Numbered from the stretch's first letter, positions 1 through 12,821 are shown. The stretch is 64,000 bases of DNA from Anisus vortex (GCA_949126835.1 OX421495.1:20613079-20677078), one strand, 5' to 3'. Notes: a model not told the origin generated them from the letters alone. Numbers and translations are program-made.

Positions 1-700
1 GTTTTTCTACAACTTTCCACAAGCCTCGAACTACCAGCAAAGTTTTTCTACAACTTTCCACAAGCCTCGAACTACCAGCAAAGTTTTTCTTACAACCTTC
101 CACAAGCCTAGAACTACCAGCAAAGTTTTCCTACAGCTTTCCACAAGCCTTGAACTACCAGCAAAGTTTTACTACAACTTTCCACAAGCCTTGAAATACC
201 AACCTCGTTTTTCTACAAATTTCCACAAGCCTTGAACTACCAGCAAAGTTTTTCTACAACTTTCCACAAGCCTTGAGCTACCAGCAAAGTTTTTCTACAA
301 CTTTCCACAAGCCTTGAGATACCAACCGAGTTGTCCTACAACTTTCCACAATCCTTGAACTACCAGCAAAGTTTTCCTACAACTTTCCACAAGCCTTGAA
401 CTACCAGCAAAGTTTTCCTACAACTTTCCACAAGTTTTGAACTACCAGGAAAGTTTTCCTACAACTTTCCACAAGCCTTGAAATACCAACCGAGTTTTCC
501 TACAACTTTCTACAAGCCTTGAACTACCAGCAAAGTTTTTCTACAGCTTTCCACAAGCCTTGAACTACCAGCAAAGTTTTTCACAACTTTCCACAAGCCC
601 TGAACTACCAACCGAGTTTTTCTACAACTTTCCAGGAGTCTTAAAATACCAACCGAATTTTCCGAAATTTCCCATTAGGATTGAAATACCAACTGAGCTT
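1..700. repeat. 41-bp minisatellite array
   Basis: About 16 head-to-tail copies of a unit of roughly 41 bp run from the window edge. The unit core includes CTACAACTTTCCACAAGCC followed by GAACTACCAGCAAAG. Two sub-variants alternate, one ending in CCAGCAAAG and one in CCAACCGAG, which suggests a higher-order organisation. Copies decay after about 620. The left end is cut by the window, so the full array length is unknown. No coding function is apparent. Confidence 0.95.
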
Positions 701-2269
701 TTCTGAAACGTTCATAACATCTATGAAATAAGTGTTTGGACACATATAGATCTATCTATATATTTATTTATAAAAGACTTGTCTATACAAGTTTAAACAT
801 ATATTTCGAAAACACCTTTTGAAACGTTAAAACGACAAATATTCCTACATTAGTTGTTAAATAATCTATTAATTGCACATCGAGCCCGCCTTTGTGTTCG
901 GATCTTTTCACACACACGCAAACAAATGATACAAGGCACACAAAAAAGTGTCTATGCGGGCACCCTTCATACACCCCGCCGCCCCTGCGTCTCTACTCCG
1001 CCCACCAAAAAAATCCCCCGAAAGAAAAGCGCAAGTATAAAGGCTGAAGGACCAAAAGCAGCCTGCCATGCCGTAGTTCCCCTTTCAATCTTCAAAAATG
1101 TTTTTCCACGGTGTGTGGAAGTCCGCGAAATGACCACTTGAACGTCAACCAACATGCTCACTAATGCCACGATAAAACACACACACACATTTATTTCCAG
1201 ATGCCTATCAAACAAACACGCCCCCCCCCCCTTACCACCCCTCCAATTTGTACTTCTTTCTACCTTCTCTATTATGCGTAACAACCCAGTACAATATAAT
1301 ATAGTTTTTTTTTTTTAAATGTCTTACACCCCTTTTCTCGCCCCTCCCCCCAAAACTTCAACTTGGCTACTACTACCTTCTATGTTTTCATGAAAAGATT
1401 TCCAGCGTTGCAATTCACGAACAGTGTGTGTGTGTGTGTGTGTTGTGCGTTGCACTCCGGATTCCCCCCGTCGGTTTATTAACCATTGTTCAAATAGTTT
1501 GAGTCCCGGGACCTCTTCAACTTTACAAGCGTTTATCGCCACAAAGCCGGGTATTTATTGCCCGAATCTCTCGGGGCGCCTCATTCACACGAAGGGAGAA
1601 AGTGGAAAAATATCTCCTCGAGTTTTTTTTTTAATGATTGACAGCCTGCAGTCTCCACCCAGCCCTTTTCAACCAGAGCCCATTTTCTTCCCTCCTTTTC
1701 GTATCCTACAGCCCTAGTGTTAAAGTCAAGCTTAGGGAAAATACAGTGGGATTTTATGAAAAGGTAAACCAAATTATGTGGGGAAAAAAAAGTAAATTAT
1801 ACTTTTAAAAAAATGGGGGGGGGGGGGTCGGGGACATTACGCATAAAGCGGGAGTTTACGAACAAAAGGAGAAGAGTGCATAAGGTAGATACAATCAGAC
1901 TCTCCAGTCTCAATTTGTCTAACGTATGACGCCCCCCCCCCCCCCCCGCCTCGGCCCACTTCGCTATTCAATTAACTATGCACAGTGTATAAGTAGACTT
2001 CATTTGCTATAAAAGCGTGACTCTAGTTTTATATTGAACACACATTTGGACACTTTGGACAAGGAAAAGAGGGGAGAGAAGGGAGGGAGGGGGGGGGTCT
2101 CTAAAGACTAGACGTCATTGTATATATTCTACTTCCGCATGCATACTGTTATATGTTGACGTGCTAGAAGATGTTCTATTGATTATTTTAAATTGGAAAC
2201 TGGCATTTTACAAATCAAGCGTTACAAAACCACCATGTTGAGCATAATTATACAAATGATGGCTACGTG
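701..2269. other. non-coding stretch with microsatellites and homopolymers
   Basis: No gene is recognised here. The stretch holds short CA/TG microsatellites near 1172-1188 and 1424-1442 and homopolymer C or G runs near 1220, 1814 and 1932. There are also moderately GC-rich blocks that could be regulatory or untranslated sequence. Short open frames on both strands are low-complexity and lack family resemblance. Confidence 0.5.
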
Positions 2270-2578
2270 TAATGTAGAGATATTCCAACAGCCGCACACT
2301 GTTCTAATATTCCAACAGCCGCACACTGTTCTAATGTTCCAACAGCCGCACACTGTTCTAATATTCCAACAGCCGCACACTGTTCTAATATTCCAACAGC
2401 CGCACACTGTTCTAATGTTCCAACAGCCGCACACTGTTCTAATATTCCAACAGCCGCACACTGTTCTAATATTCCAACAGCCGCACACTGTTCTAATATT
2501 CCAACAGCCGCACACTGTTCTAATATTCCAACAGCCGCACACTGTTCTAATATTCCAACAGCCGCACACTGTTCTAAT
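2270..2578. repeat. 27-bp minisatellite array, open in several frames
   Basis: About 11 nearly identical copies of a 27-bp unit, core CCAACAGCCGCACACTGTTC. Because 27 is a multiple of three and the unit has few stops, the array is open in one plus frame (repeat IFQQPHTVL) and in two minus frames. The open frames are explained by the periodicity. Nothing flanking resembles a start context, splice site or conserved domain, so I do not call a gene. Confidence 0.95.
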
Positions 2579-3481
2579 GTGCTCACCAGGTCAATGACCA
2601 AATTTGGCTGCATCCGGTGCATTATATATAACAGACAAACACACAAGTACCAACTAATATTCAAATGTTTTCTACTCCAAAGACTGTAATATCTTAGCGC
2701 CGACGATATATGTGGATGATGGTTGATCCTTTTGACCGCGACACTGGAATACTTCCCCATCCTACCCTACTTGTTTCTGCACGGGATCCCCCCCCCCTAA
2801 TATGTCCTCCCTCCCGCCCCTACTTTCCACTTTCCGCCCGTACCCAATGACTGCATGGACTATTCCAACAGAGAACCTCTGGGCTCGAAGGAACCCGCAT
2901 TATGTAAGAGCGTTCCTCCCTTTCTCGTCAGTAGCCATCACTGGATACTCCTCCTCTTGACACCGTTAAGAAAGGAGGGAGAGAAGAATGGGAGGGTGGT
3001 GGTGCTCCATAGACGTGTCCCAAGTATACTCGGGCTATTTAAGGTCAGTTCACCGCCATCTCATACCGCCCCTCACACCCTCACTACCCACAACACGGCC
3101 GCCATGAAGTTAGACGTGAGAGTCACGTGATGAGAGTCTTAGGTTACAATAATATCACGGATTGAAGAGCAACAGAAAGAGCCTGTTCAGCCTGAGAGGC
3201 TTTCGGGACAGACAACGGTGCTAAGGAGAGGGAGAGAGGGAGGAGAGAGTATCCAGGTTGTTCCTGAAATCTTGTATCCTTGATTTTCACTCGACAATCA
3301 AATTTAAATCCAAGCTGAAAAACTTCATTCTGCAAGTGTCATTAGACTGCTTTGTGTATGTGTGTGTGTGTGTGTGCTTAATGATGTCGTTACACCGGAA
3401 TGTTTTTCCCATGCATCAAAAGTGCCACAAGGATCACTAAATATTCTCAATATTTTTTTCCTACAAGTATTATTGAGGCTA
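2579..3481. other. non-coding stretch
   Basis: No gene recognised. Contains polypyrimidine and poly-C patches, a GC-richer block around 2850-3130 and a TG microsatellite near 3356-3376. Confidence 0.45.
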
Positions 3482-5118
3482 ATGGTACATTCGATGAAGT
3501 GGGAGAGTCGGAAACTCGGAAATTCCGAGTAGGAAGTTTTCCCATTTACGAACTTGGTGCATTTTTGCATAATATTTTGTCACTTATCTATATAATATGT
3601 ATAATGTGAGTTAATTACATCTTCCTTGACGACGTTGAAAATTAACATAAAATATAGAAGAGTTACTGTTAATTTGGGGATGTCCATTAATTACGTTTTA
3701 CTATTTTTAGACGATTTTTACCTATGGTTCCTACCACCCCCACCCCCCTCCCAACTCGCCCCTCCCACATTTTTGATTTTAAGAATAGTTCTTTTCTTCA
3801 TGTTTACTATTGTTCTTTTCATAGAAATATTTAATCTTTTGCAATTTTACGTTTCACTAAATGAGCTTTAGGTAGCCTACAATAGCCTATATGTTATAAT
3901 TGTTCAATAGACCTTTTCATCATCATTGATATGCCTTCTTCTACAGGCAATTTTTCCTTTGCTTTTTCTTCAAAATGATCGAACATATCCCTGGAACCTT
4001 TAACAAAATGCGAAAGTGAATTTTAAGTAGGCCCTAAAGGCCTACAATTGTATATGTGCATATATATACTAAATTGGGGGTCTGGCTGCGATTGACTAGT
4101 CTTGTGAAATTCATCCAGCAAGTAATTCTTTTTTTGCACTCATTTTATGGTGGTTGTGCACAAGATTTGCAAAATGTTCCCCTGTGTGGCTACCCATATC
4201 TAGGAAAGTTAGAAAACGTTAAATAGGGAGCCCATCATCTGGTGAAACATTATATATATTGGCCTATAGGCCTACCTCACAATAACAGTGAGCTGATCAA
4301 TATGGGACCGGTCTGTAGTGGAATCTACAGATAAACCGAAGTACCCTAAGCTGCTGCAGTTCTTAAATCATCCAAGATTGGGTATCTTACTTTAGTATGC
4401 CATAATTTTGATAAATTCATCACATTTTGTTTAATTACTGCACTGTCCATACACAGATCTACAAACTAACAAGATGAACACAAAAATAAGATGTAAATCC
4501 ATAATTGATATATTTGTATTAACGTTAAACCATGCTTTTACAAATTTACATGTTTGCTATGTAGGCTATGTGGCACAGGACACATGTAGAATTTTGTAAT
4601 AAATTTGTATCACTTTTTATGTAATAAAAGGTAACATTGTTGACGTCGACGTCAAATTTTCTTGACCTCCCCTCTCCCCTATGTCGACAATTGTCAAACC
4701 TTTTCAGACCCCCTCCCCCCTATTTAGTTGACGTAATTAATGGACGTCCACTTAGTTACGGCTTTTCAACTCATATATATAAGTGATTTTATCTTAAACA
4801 TTATAAGCCGAAGAACTTATATTTCACAATAATATATAGATCGGTGCTTATTATGCATACATATTTTTTACTCTATTTTGAAACATAATTTAATTTAAAA
4901 TGGTATTTTTTAATTTAAAAGAGCAATGTACATAATATTTTTCTTTATTTATAATTTTAACAAATCTTGTAAAAAAATATTATTGCATGGTTGCTAATGA
5001 CGCATCGATAAAACCAACAGTTTTAAAATGCACAGTGTCGGAACACGGAACATTAGGCTATTCTATTCCTACTCGGAACCTCCGAGTTTCCGACTTTCCC
5101 ACTTCGTCGAATGCCATA
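3482..5118. mobile_element. non-autonomous element with long terminal inverted repeats, apparently nested
   Basis: The left end (3482-3534) and the reverse complement of the right end (5065-5117) match over about 50 bp, sharing AAGTCGGAAACTCGG-like sequence and TTCCGAGTAGGAA. A second inverted pair lies inside: CCATTAATTACG near 3682 and CGTAATTAATGG near 4731, next to pyrimidine-rich and GTCGAC-containing sequence. This suggests one element inserted in another, or a compound element. No transposase frame is present. No clear target duplication was found, so the superfamily is open. Confidence 0.6.
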
Positions 5119-6409
5119 TAAGGGCGGAGAGCTTGATGTTTCAACTTTCAACTTAAAAGTTCGGAAGTGCGAAAATAAATAGAGTTCGCAGATTTCCTTG
5201 GCCTCAATAAGGGGAATAATTGTGAGGATAGCGCAATGCTAGGTCGCCTTTAAATTACCTCCCCCTCCCCCACAATAATAACAATTAAAGTCGGGTCATC
5301 TAACAGAGTATCAATAGGTTCCTCTCAAGTCTGTGGAGATAAAAAAATTCGGCGTAACGGAATTTTAATCCGAGAAACTCAGAAAGGTAACACAAACGCT
5401 CTACCGTAGAACCACAGCGTCCGGTAATGAAAAACCCTGACTGAAAGTCATGCGAACGCAAGTCGCAAACATAAGTGAACATACATAACAATATAACCAT
5501 TTGATAAACACACCTTCATTCCGAAACTATACCAGTTTTAAGTGAATAAAGACTAAAACATACAATTGCATTGATAGAAAAAAAGTGTTGTTTTTTTTTT
5601 TCATTTTCCTTTGCACAGACGAGAGAAGGAAAACCTAAAAGAAACACAAATAAAGAATTGAATAGGGGGGAGGGGTGGGGGGGGGGGGGGTCAATTCATC
5701 AAGGCAAATCCCAGCTCTCCGAAATGACAGTATTAAAATTGAAGGCTCTTTATTTTATTACCGGGATGGGAGGGGGGGCGCCTTAATTGTCAAAGTCTAT
5801 TTGTAACGGGGGGCGATTGGACTGGCATGACAATTCCGCGGCAATTCCAAGCCGGTGCCGGTGGAGTGGTCTCCGAGTGTGAGATAACTGTCCATCCACG
5901 GCACTTCCCGGGACTCCTCGCCGAACATACTTGAAGAGTTTTTCTTTTTATTTTGGGGAGGTCTTTTATTTCCTCATCGTCACAACGTGGGACGTGCCAG
6001 GCTTAGCGGACCTTCATCTTGTATTACCCCCCCCTCACCCCCCTCCTCCTGTACAAATTTGCTGCTCCTCGCTGTAATGGTAATCAAATTTGTCCGCGAC
6101 GCCTCCAGAATTACGTATGAACAAGTGTTAGGGTGGCTAGCGGGGAGCAGAGGAAGAGATAAGAGGAGGGGGGGGGCTGGACAGGTCAGCGTTACGGGAC
6201 GTGGCCAGTATTTGTGTGTGTCGCTGCATTAGTGATGATGTGGCAAATGCAAAGTCACTGATTCTCTGGTCATTGTTGTAGAATTGGAAACAAAAATTAG
6301 TGATAAACATATCAACAGCTATGACAGAACGATTATGCTGTTAAAAAAATACATACAGTTTTCTATCCATGAGCACGTGATATCAATAAACACTTTCAAT
6401 CAACTAAAC
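5119..6409. other. non-coding stretch with a faint tRNA-like segment
   Basis: No gene recognised. The reverse complement of about 5350-5460 has a tRNA-like arrangement: a degenerate A box (GGTTCTACGGTAGAGC) and a weak B-box-like GGATTAAAATTCC. It may be an old SINE. Poly-G runs occur near 5670-5690, with a GC-rich block at 5800-6000. Confidence 0.35.
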
Positions 6410-6625
6410 CGGGAGTCGGCAACCTACGGCAAGGGTGTCAAACGTGGCACGCAGAGCGTTTGTCAATGGCAGGCTAAAAATCTTCAAAAAAGCAATTAAA
6501 AGAAAAGGGCAGGATAACTTTGGGGCCTTTGGCACGCTGAATGCGTTAGAAATTATAGTTTGGCACGCTGAATGCGTTAGAAATTCTAGTTTGGCACGGT
6601 ATTATGAACATGTTGCCGACACCTG
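6410..6625. mobile_element. short hAT-like MITE
   Basis: A 216-bp element bounded by GAGTCGGCAACCTACGG on the left and GTTGCCGACACCTG on the right, which are inverted copies. The flanks share AACTA at the expected 8-bp duplication sites (AACTAAAC and AACTATTG), so the duplication has decayed. Internally, GGCACGCTGAATGCGTTAGA occurs twice in tandem. The ends match the larger element at 24695-26321, so both belong to one hAT-like family. There is no coding capacity. Confidence 0.7.
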
Positions 6626-6805
6626 AACTATTGATTGCCTTCTGAATGATATTCATGGCTTAAAGTTAGATTAGATCGATGTCAAAACCAAACTATTTTC
6701 AGGATAAGTCGTATTTTCCAATATTCTTTAAGAATTTATACTTTTAAAAATGTATACACAGAGCTGTATCACACACACTCTTTCTTTCTCTCTCTCTCTC
6801 TCTAG

Positions 6806-6860
6806 GATGCGATAATCTTCTTTATAGAAGGAGCGTCAGTGATATATAAGATAAGATATA
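6806..6860 (-). mobile_element. fragment of a dispersed tRNA-like repeat (family B)
   Basis: This segment, including AATCTTCTTTATAGAAGGAG, recurs near 48690 in the same orientation and near 50245 in reverse complement. Related fragments lie near 17975 and 51478. The best copy (50235-50312) has a B-box-like GGTTCGAGTCT, which suggests a tRNA-derived SINE. Confidence 0.5.
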
Positions 6861-7164
6861 GACAGATAGATTGAAGATTGTCTAAAGAGAGGTGTCATCA
6901 TGCGTTTTTCATATTAAATAATGTTTTTTAAAGAAAGGCTTTTACCAGCATTGAAACGGAACAATTACTACCATCATACAAATGTAAAACGTGTAAACGT
7001 GTATTTTATAACTACACCACTATTCAGTCTTTGCTACAAGTGTACATTTACACAGGGAACAGTGTTTGGTACACTTTTATGTTCATTAACATCAGAGAAG
7101 TGGTATTTTTGTCTTTCAAATATTTTTTTTCACTCTCTCACACTCTTTGTCTACCTCCCTCCCT

Positions 7165-7305
7165 CACATACACACACGCATACACACACACACGCATACA
7201 CACACACACGCATACACACACACACACACGCATACACACACACACAAATACACACACGCATACACACACACACAAATACACACACCCACAAATACACACA
7301 CCAAC
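7165..7305. repeat. CA-rich microsatellite/minisatellite
   Basis: A 140-bp tract of (CA)n interrupted by GCATA, AATA and CCCA variants, giving compound repeats such as CACACGCATACACACA. Long apparent frames here are products of the repeat. A GC-rich block (7340-7460) follows, with no recognisable gene. Confidence 0.95.
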
Positions 7306-7636
7306 ACTAGCTGTATCTCCTTTGGCTATGCGTAGAAAAGACGCCCGAGAGATCGTGTCGGATGAACGTCACCAGCAGAATCGGCTCCCGCGCCTGCGCC
7401 GACTTGGAGGAAGTGGGGGGGGAGGGGGAGAGATAAGCTCCTAGCTCGGCTCACTGTCACTGGCAACTGGCACAGACAAGAAGTCTCGGCAAGTAAAACC
7501 TTTTAGTTCGACCAAGTCCAGTCCAGTATAGTATTACCACATAGTAGATGACCTCTCTCCCGGTCTCGCTTTCAAGTAAACGCCTTGCACGCCCGTATGA
7601 GAGAGTTTGTGTGAGTGTGTTCTGTATACTAGTCCT

Positions 7637-7844
7637 CAGAGGCCCATGGGGGTCACAAGTGACCCTTCATCTTTAATGGGGGCCCAACTTATTAAGAAAA
7701 CCTCCAAATTAAAGCCGAGTGTTCCATTTACGGAACACAAACACTAATAAATTAATTTAGATATCTAGTTTTAAAAATTAACTTAGTTACTGCCCTTATT
7801 GCACAGGGCACAGAAAATTGCACAAAAAATAATTTGGGCCTCTG
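7637..7844. mobile_element. possible short TIR element
   Basis: CAGAGGCCCA on the left and TGGGCCTCTG on the right are perfect 10-bp inverted repeats 208 bp apart. The inside is AT-rich and non-coding. Ends beginning CAG suit hAT elements, but no 8-bp target duplication is visible. Confidence 0.4.
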
Positions 7845-10039
7845 GGGACTATCTCTGACTGTAACTATCACACGCCCACAAAGTCCTACTAAATATGTCG
7901 GTACTAGAACAAAAGATGGGAGGGTGGGGGTTGGTAAACTTTGTTTTTTCTGTAAAAGGATCAATAATTTACTGACTGTAATCTGTCGATATGTGCACGT
8001 GCATGCAAATGTCTCGAGCTACAGAAGTTTGCGGACGTTATCATTCGCAAGCCATTCAAAACAAAACAAAGTTAATAAAAGATGCGGATGTACACAATTG
8101 ACCCGCGGGACGTAGTTTGACAACCCATGTAACAGTGGAATCATGACAGGCTCAACACGGCCTTACAAGAAATCATGTCAACAATACTTATCACTCCTCC
8201 AATAGATGATCCACTATCGGCAACAGACAAAGTCTAATTAATGTAAACCGTTTATCTAGAATGGGTAACATATAAACACTCCAAATTGTTTTCCGTCAAC
8301 AAATTTACTTTAAACGTAAAAGCGATCGTTCACTCTTCCATTTTATCAGTTTGAATGAAAAATAAAAGATTTTTTTTCAAGAGAGATTTTGTAAAGGGGG
8401 TGGGGCGGTGGGTGAATCTCGGCTAAGTCCGCATGTGACTGACTGCTGTCAACGGTCGAGAGAGGGAGGGGAGGGAGGAGGGGACCCACTTGGTGCCACA
8501 TGGCTGTTGATTTAAGGTCTTAATGAGACCTGCCAGTCCCCCCGTTCTTTTCCCAAATACTGCCAACAACATCTGCACGGGGCCAATACTTTTTTTAGCA
8601 ATATTGTTTTAGCATTAAAACACAAATACACACACACACACGCACGCCAAGGGTACATCTGACAACTATTTCGGTGATAAAGACGGGGCGCCCCGATATT
8701 GTGAAGGCGTCATTGTTTTCTTGTTCTAACGGATGCGTCAGTACATATTTATACGTGTCTTTGTGAGTGAGCCGCCTTATAATAAAGTAACTTTTACACA
8801 TACTTTACTTCGTATATCTCTCGGGGTGAGTGTCCCGTCAAAAGGAAGGCCGTTCCGGAATGTTTCCCTTTGTATTAGTTCCTTGTCGCATAAAATTATC
8901 GCGCCAATAATTTATAATCGTACACTTGATCAAAAAGACATTTTTAAAAAATCTTTGTTAAACGTATACAACTACATCATTGTGTTGGAAGAGGGGAAGA
9001 AAGGAGGTGGCGTTTAACACACCAAACACACGACAAGTTCAGTTTGGCTATCAGCAATACAGTCCCCAAATACAGCGTTGGGCGATACAGACATTTATCT
9101 GTTTTCATTCAATTATATTGTCAATATTTGCCAGCTTTTAAAACACTCGGAGAACGTCTCGTAACCTGTGCCTTAACGCACGTGGTGAGGTGCGCGCAAC
9201 CATTTACCAAGGCCTTGGGGCGAAGGGGGAGAGGGGGGGGGGTCATGGAGGTCTGACGTCAAAAAGAGGCCGCGGGTTGACACAAGTTCATAAAGCAGCT
9301 TGTATCATCACCAACACCCGGCCTTCAAAAGGCGCAACATCTCGGGGTGGGTGGAGGTCGCGCGATGAATCAGATTTCACACACATACATAAAGAACATA
9401 AGAGGATTCACTTCGTCCTTCTCACTCTGCCGCCCCGACCACCACACAGACCCCCCAAAACACCAAACACCTAGGTCAACAAACTTCACAAGTATATACT
9501 GAGGGGATAAAAAAAAAGACAAGAAAAAGGACCCCCGAAATTGTCCAGACATAATTATTTGTGTTGGTTCTCGAAGGAGAGTGGGGTGGGCTGTGTATTG
9601 CCAACGGTGGGGCGACCGGTGCGATCACACAATGTCAAAAGGGGCGCTGGTTGGGCGCTGGGGAGGCAAGGGGGGGTGTGGGGGGGTGCTCGGTTAAGAT
9701 ACGTCGTCAGCGTGCAGCACCTTCCGCTAGACAAATACCTTTCGATGGCACTTGTGTGCCGGGTGCCAGTGTAAGCAAGTCGTCTTATACACCCGTGACA
9801 TCCCATAAACATAACGGTTTGAGGACACTCCACTCAACACTTTTCACGGGCTCGAACAGTGACGAGCCATTTAAATGTCAGATAATGAAGAAAAGTTAAA
9901 AAAAAAAAAACGGTCTCGCTTTTCGGCACTTCTTGATTCTATCTTAAATAATACTTGAGACGTATGTTTAAGCTACGTGCTTGCAACGTCTTCCACTTCT
10001 CATGCCATATTATCACCAATAGCCACCAAGACTTATATC
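7845..10039. other. non-coding stretch with GC-rich blocks
   Basis: No gene recognised. A CA microsatellite lies near 8625-8645. GC-rich, low-repeat blocks (8390-8570, 9170-9330, 9580-9740) stand out from the AT-rich surroundings and could be regulatory or exon material. None shows a convincing frame with splice sites. Poly-G runs occur near 9231 and 9670. Confidence 0.4.
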
Positions 10040-10047
10040 CAAAGCAG

Positions 10048-10532
10048 TAGAGGCCGACCGAAACCAAATTTTGGGATTCGGCCGAAAACGAAACCATACC
10101 GAAAGCTGTGCATTGACTTTCGGCCATAAACCGAAGCCGAAACTTTCACACCTTCGGTCGAAACCGAAGGATAAGCCGAAATTGCCAAACAGATGATTTA
10201 CACAGACTGCACAATTTTTGTGTAATATTAACTAATTTATAATTTAACTTCAATTTTCTACTTCACACAGATTAATCCGCAACATTTGACTAAATGAAAA
10301 TATACATAAGCACAGTAATAGATGCAGCTCTAGCGTTGCAGACTAAATTTTGAAAGTTAAAACAGTGATTCGGCTGATGACCGAAAGTCAATATCAGTTT
10401 CGGCCGAAACCGACAGTAAACCATAAGCTAACTTTTCGGCTTCGGTCGAAACCCGAAACAACGCCGAAAGAGACCAATTGCATACTTTCGGTGCCGACAC
10501 CGAAATCGATACCAAATTTCGGTCGGCCTCTA
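10048..10532. mobile_element. non-autonomous hAT-like element built of CCGAAA-type words
   Basis: The termini TAGAGGCCGACCGAAA and TTTCGGTCGGCCTCTA are perfect 16-bp inverted repeats. The flanking 8-bp sequences, CAAAGCAG at 10040-10047 and CAAATCAG at 10533-10540, match at 7 of 8 positions, as expected for hAT insertion. The first and last 150 bp are dense in CCGAAA and its complement TTTCGG, so either strand could fold on itself extensively. The centre is AT-rich. No transposase is present. A similar end, TAGAGGCCTACCGAT, lies near 48475. Confidence 0.85.
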
Positions 10533-10540
10533 CAAATCAG

Positions 10541-11859
10541 TGTGTACATATAGCCTCTTCTACCAGCTGCACGTTCTAATTGAATTGCAAGAAACAGACA
10601 GTGGCCACTGACCATCTATAACAGAGCCTATAGTTACAGATGTTACAGAAATTTCCCCAGCGTTCTTTCACAAGTTCTCTTTTATCTAAACTTGTGACCT
10701 GGCGTGGGGGTGACCGGGAACAAACCCCAAAATATAAGCCTGGACAAATAGCCTGGACCCTCAATTCACCGCCTCCATTGTCATCTCAAATCTCGGGGGG
10801 GGGGGGGGATGAATTGTTCGCCCGTTCACCCCCCAAGAAAACCATTGTCCGCCAAACATATCTCCGGAGTTGATTAGCGGGGACAATATCCCGCTACTAA
10901 GTATCAGTGTATGATAATGAGCGCCCCAATAGCTCCGCGGCCCGGGTCTTCTTTTCTTTCACCTCCCATTTATCCCATGGCACCCCTCCTCCCTCCCTCC
11001 CCCCCCCCCCCCATCAAAAAGGTGTGGAGTGGGTAAAGTCAATACCTTGTGAAACCCGATCTAAGTCCAGGTGGGCCAACACAAGAAACGCCTTAAGCCG
11101 CCTTAAGGCAAGAGTAGGTAAACCCTCGTTCTCCTCTCCTCATTAATTCGATCAAACAACGAGAGGGAATTTCAATGGGTACACAGTCCAACCCTTGGCT
11201 TGCTTATTTCTACAAGTTAATGAGTGCTAACATCCTGACGTTCACGGTGCCTACAATACAAAAGCACGGCACCTTTTTTTAAATATATATTCCACCCGCG
11301 AAAAGTTTGTGGGGGGGGGGGGGGGGGGGGAGGCAACTAAAACAAAACAAATGCAAGCAGCGAGCCGGCTTCAAACAGACCTTCTATATACTTTCTACAC
11401 GGAGATATTTGGACTTCATCAGGAGCAGTTTCACTCTAAGTTTTATTTACGGAAGAGGAGGAAGACTTTTTTTTAAATGTTAGAATTGTGAAGAAAAAAA
11501 AAGGCACTGGATACTTATAGCCTATAGCTTGAAGTGAAGTTATAAAAAAAAAAAAGACATTGAACTCTTGAGGTGCAGAACTGACGGGGTTAACGTACAC
11601 GTCAAGAAAGAAGGACCAGGTAAACTTCAGCACCTACTTCAGTTGACTTGTTCAAGTCCCAGCATCCCAACAGGAGCGTGATCCTACCAATGCCAAACAT
11701 TATCCGCGCACAGTGGGTAGTAGTAGATCTATGTGTAAATGAACACACAATTCTAGAACAGAGATTCGTGCAACCACAAAAAAATTTCATGTTTTCACAA
11801 GAACAACAAAAAGAGAACCGATAACCCTTTAAAACAAATTACACGTGTTTACCTCCCTT
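10541..11859. other. non-coding stretch with long poly-G/poly-C runs
   Basis: No gene recognised. Contains G runs near 10797 and 11311-11330 (about 20 G) and a C run near 10999-11014. A palindromic CCGCCTTAAGGC lies near 11098. Confidence 0.45.
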
Positions 11860-11970
11860 GTTCATGGTTCACACTCTACACATTTGTCTATAAAAATCTT
11901 CATGGTTCACACTCTACACATTTGTCTATAAAAATCTTCATGGTTCACACTCTACACATTTGTCTATAAA
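11860..11970. repeat. 38-bp tandem repeat, three copies
   Basis: Three near-perfect copies of a 38-bp unit with core TTCATGGTTCACACTCTACA and a CTATAAAAA end, directly upstream of the SINE at 12008. Confidence 0.9.
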
Positions 11971-12007
11971 AAATTTAAGTCTCCATTTAGATATCAGTTG
12001 AACAAGA

Positions 12008-12262
12008 TGGAGCATGGTGGCCGAGCGGCAGCGCGTACGGCTGGCGTACCGAAGGTCCTGGGTTCGAATCCTGGTGATTTTTTTCCCGGGTCTGGAGGGT
12101 GTCCCTGAGTCTACCCAGTTCTGATGGGTACCTGACCTTAGTTGGGGTAAAGGCGGGCTTTGCATAGTGCTGGCCAAACAATCACCTGTTATATGGCCAC
12201 GGAAACTGTCGAACGGTGTTTCACCGGCCCTATGGATCAATTTGTTCCGACGGGATACTTTA
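12008..12262 (+). mobile_element. tRNA-derived SINE (family A), near full length
   Basis: The 5' part resembles a Leu/Ser-type tRNA with A box GTGGCCGAGCGGC and B box GGTTCGAATCC, the internal RNA polymerase III promoter of SINEs. The tRNA-unrelated body shares blocks such as GAGTCTACCCAG, TGATGGGTACCTGAC and CACGGAAACTG with copies near 24131, 28295 and 29618. It ends with a TACTTTACTTTTTT tail. It cannot be a working tRNA gene: no acceptor stem closes and the body continues for about 200 bp. Confidence 0.85.
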
Positions 12263-12540
12263 CTTTTTTAAACTAAAAAGGCCGCTATGCAACATTGTTT
12301 ATAAACCCCCATGATATGAGGCTTCAAGAATTCACTTACTCTCCTCTACTTTTATTACAAACTAAATTTCTGAGTTTACACAAAGAGAGAAAAAAAAAGA
12401 GAACATCAAAGACCAGATGATAATGAGGGTATTGAGATTTAAAATATTGGACTAGGAGAGCTTGAAATTGATATTGACACACTGGAATCCTCAGATATTG
12501 TAGTGATATATTTACTCGTGTATTAATGTTCAAACTGATC

Positions 12541-12722
12541 TATTGTGTTTAGTCGAGGGCAAAGTGGTCTGGGTGGTGTCCCTTTGGTTCACTCGGCTCT
12601 GATGGATACCTTGACATGTTAGGGGAAAAATAAGGCCGTTGGGCGTTGTGTAAGTCACACAGTCCCCTAGTGTAACGTAGCCACGGAAACTGGCGAACGC
12701 TGCTTCACTAGCCATATTGACC
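12541..12722 (+). mobile_element. 5'-truncated SINE family A remnant
   Basis: Body segments of the same SINE as at 12008 (CTCTGATGGATACC, GCCACGGAAACTGGCGAACG) without the tRNA-like head. It is more diverged than the 29618 copy. Confidence 0.7.
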
Positions 12723-12821
12723 AACAAGAAAATGATATTTCTTCTTTTTTTTTTATTTCTATCTAGTCACTTTAATAGCCAACACATACGTCTAATGTTG
12801 TTTTTTCTTATTACAATGTAA

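Noticed and set aside
2193..2760. Overlapping repetitive frames on both strands
   Set aside because: All come from a 27-bp satellite. No start context, splice site or domain supports a gene.
7031..7444. His/Thr-rich protein frames
   Set aside because: Translation of a CA-rich microsatellite in three frames.
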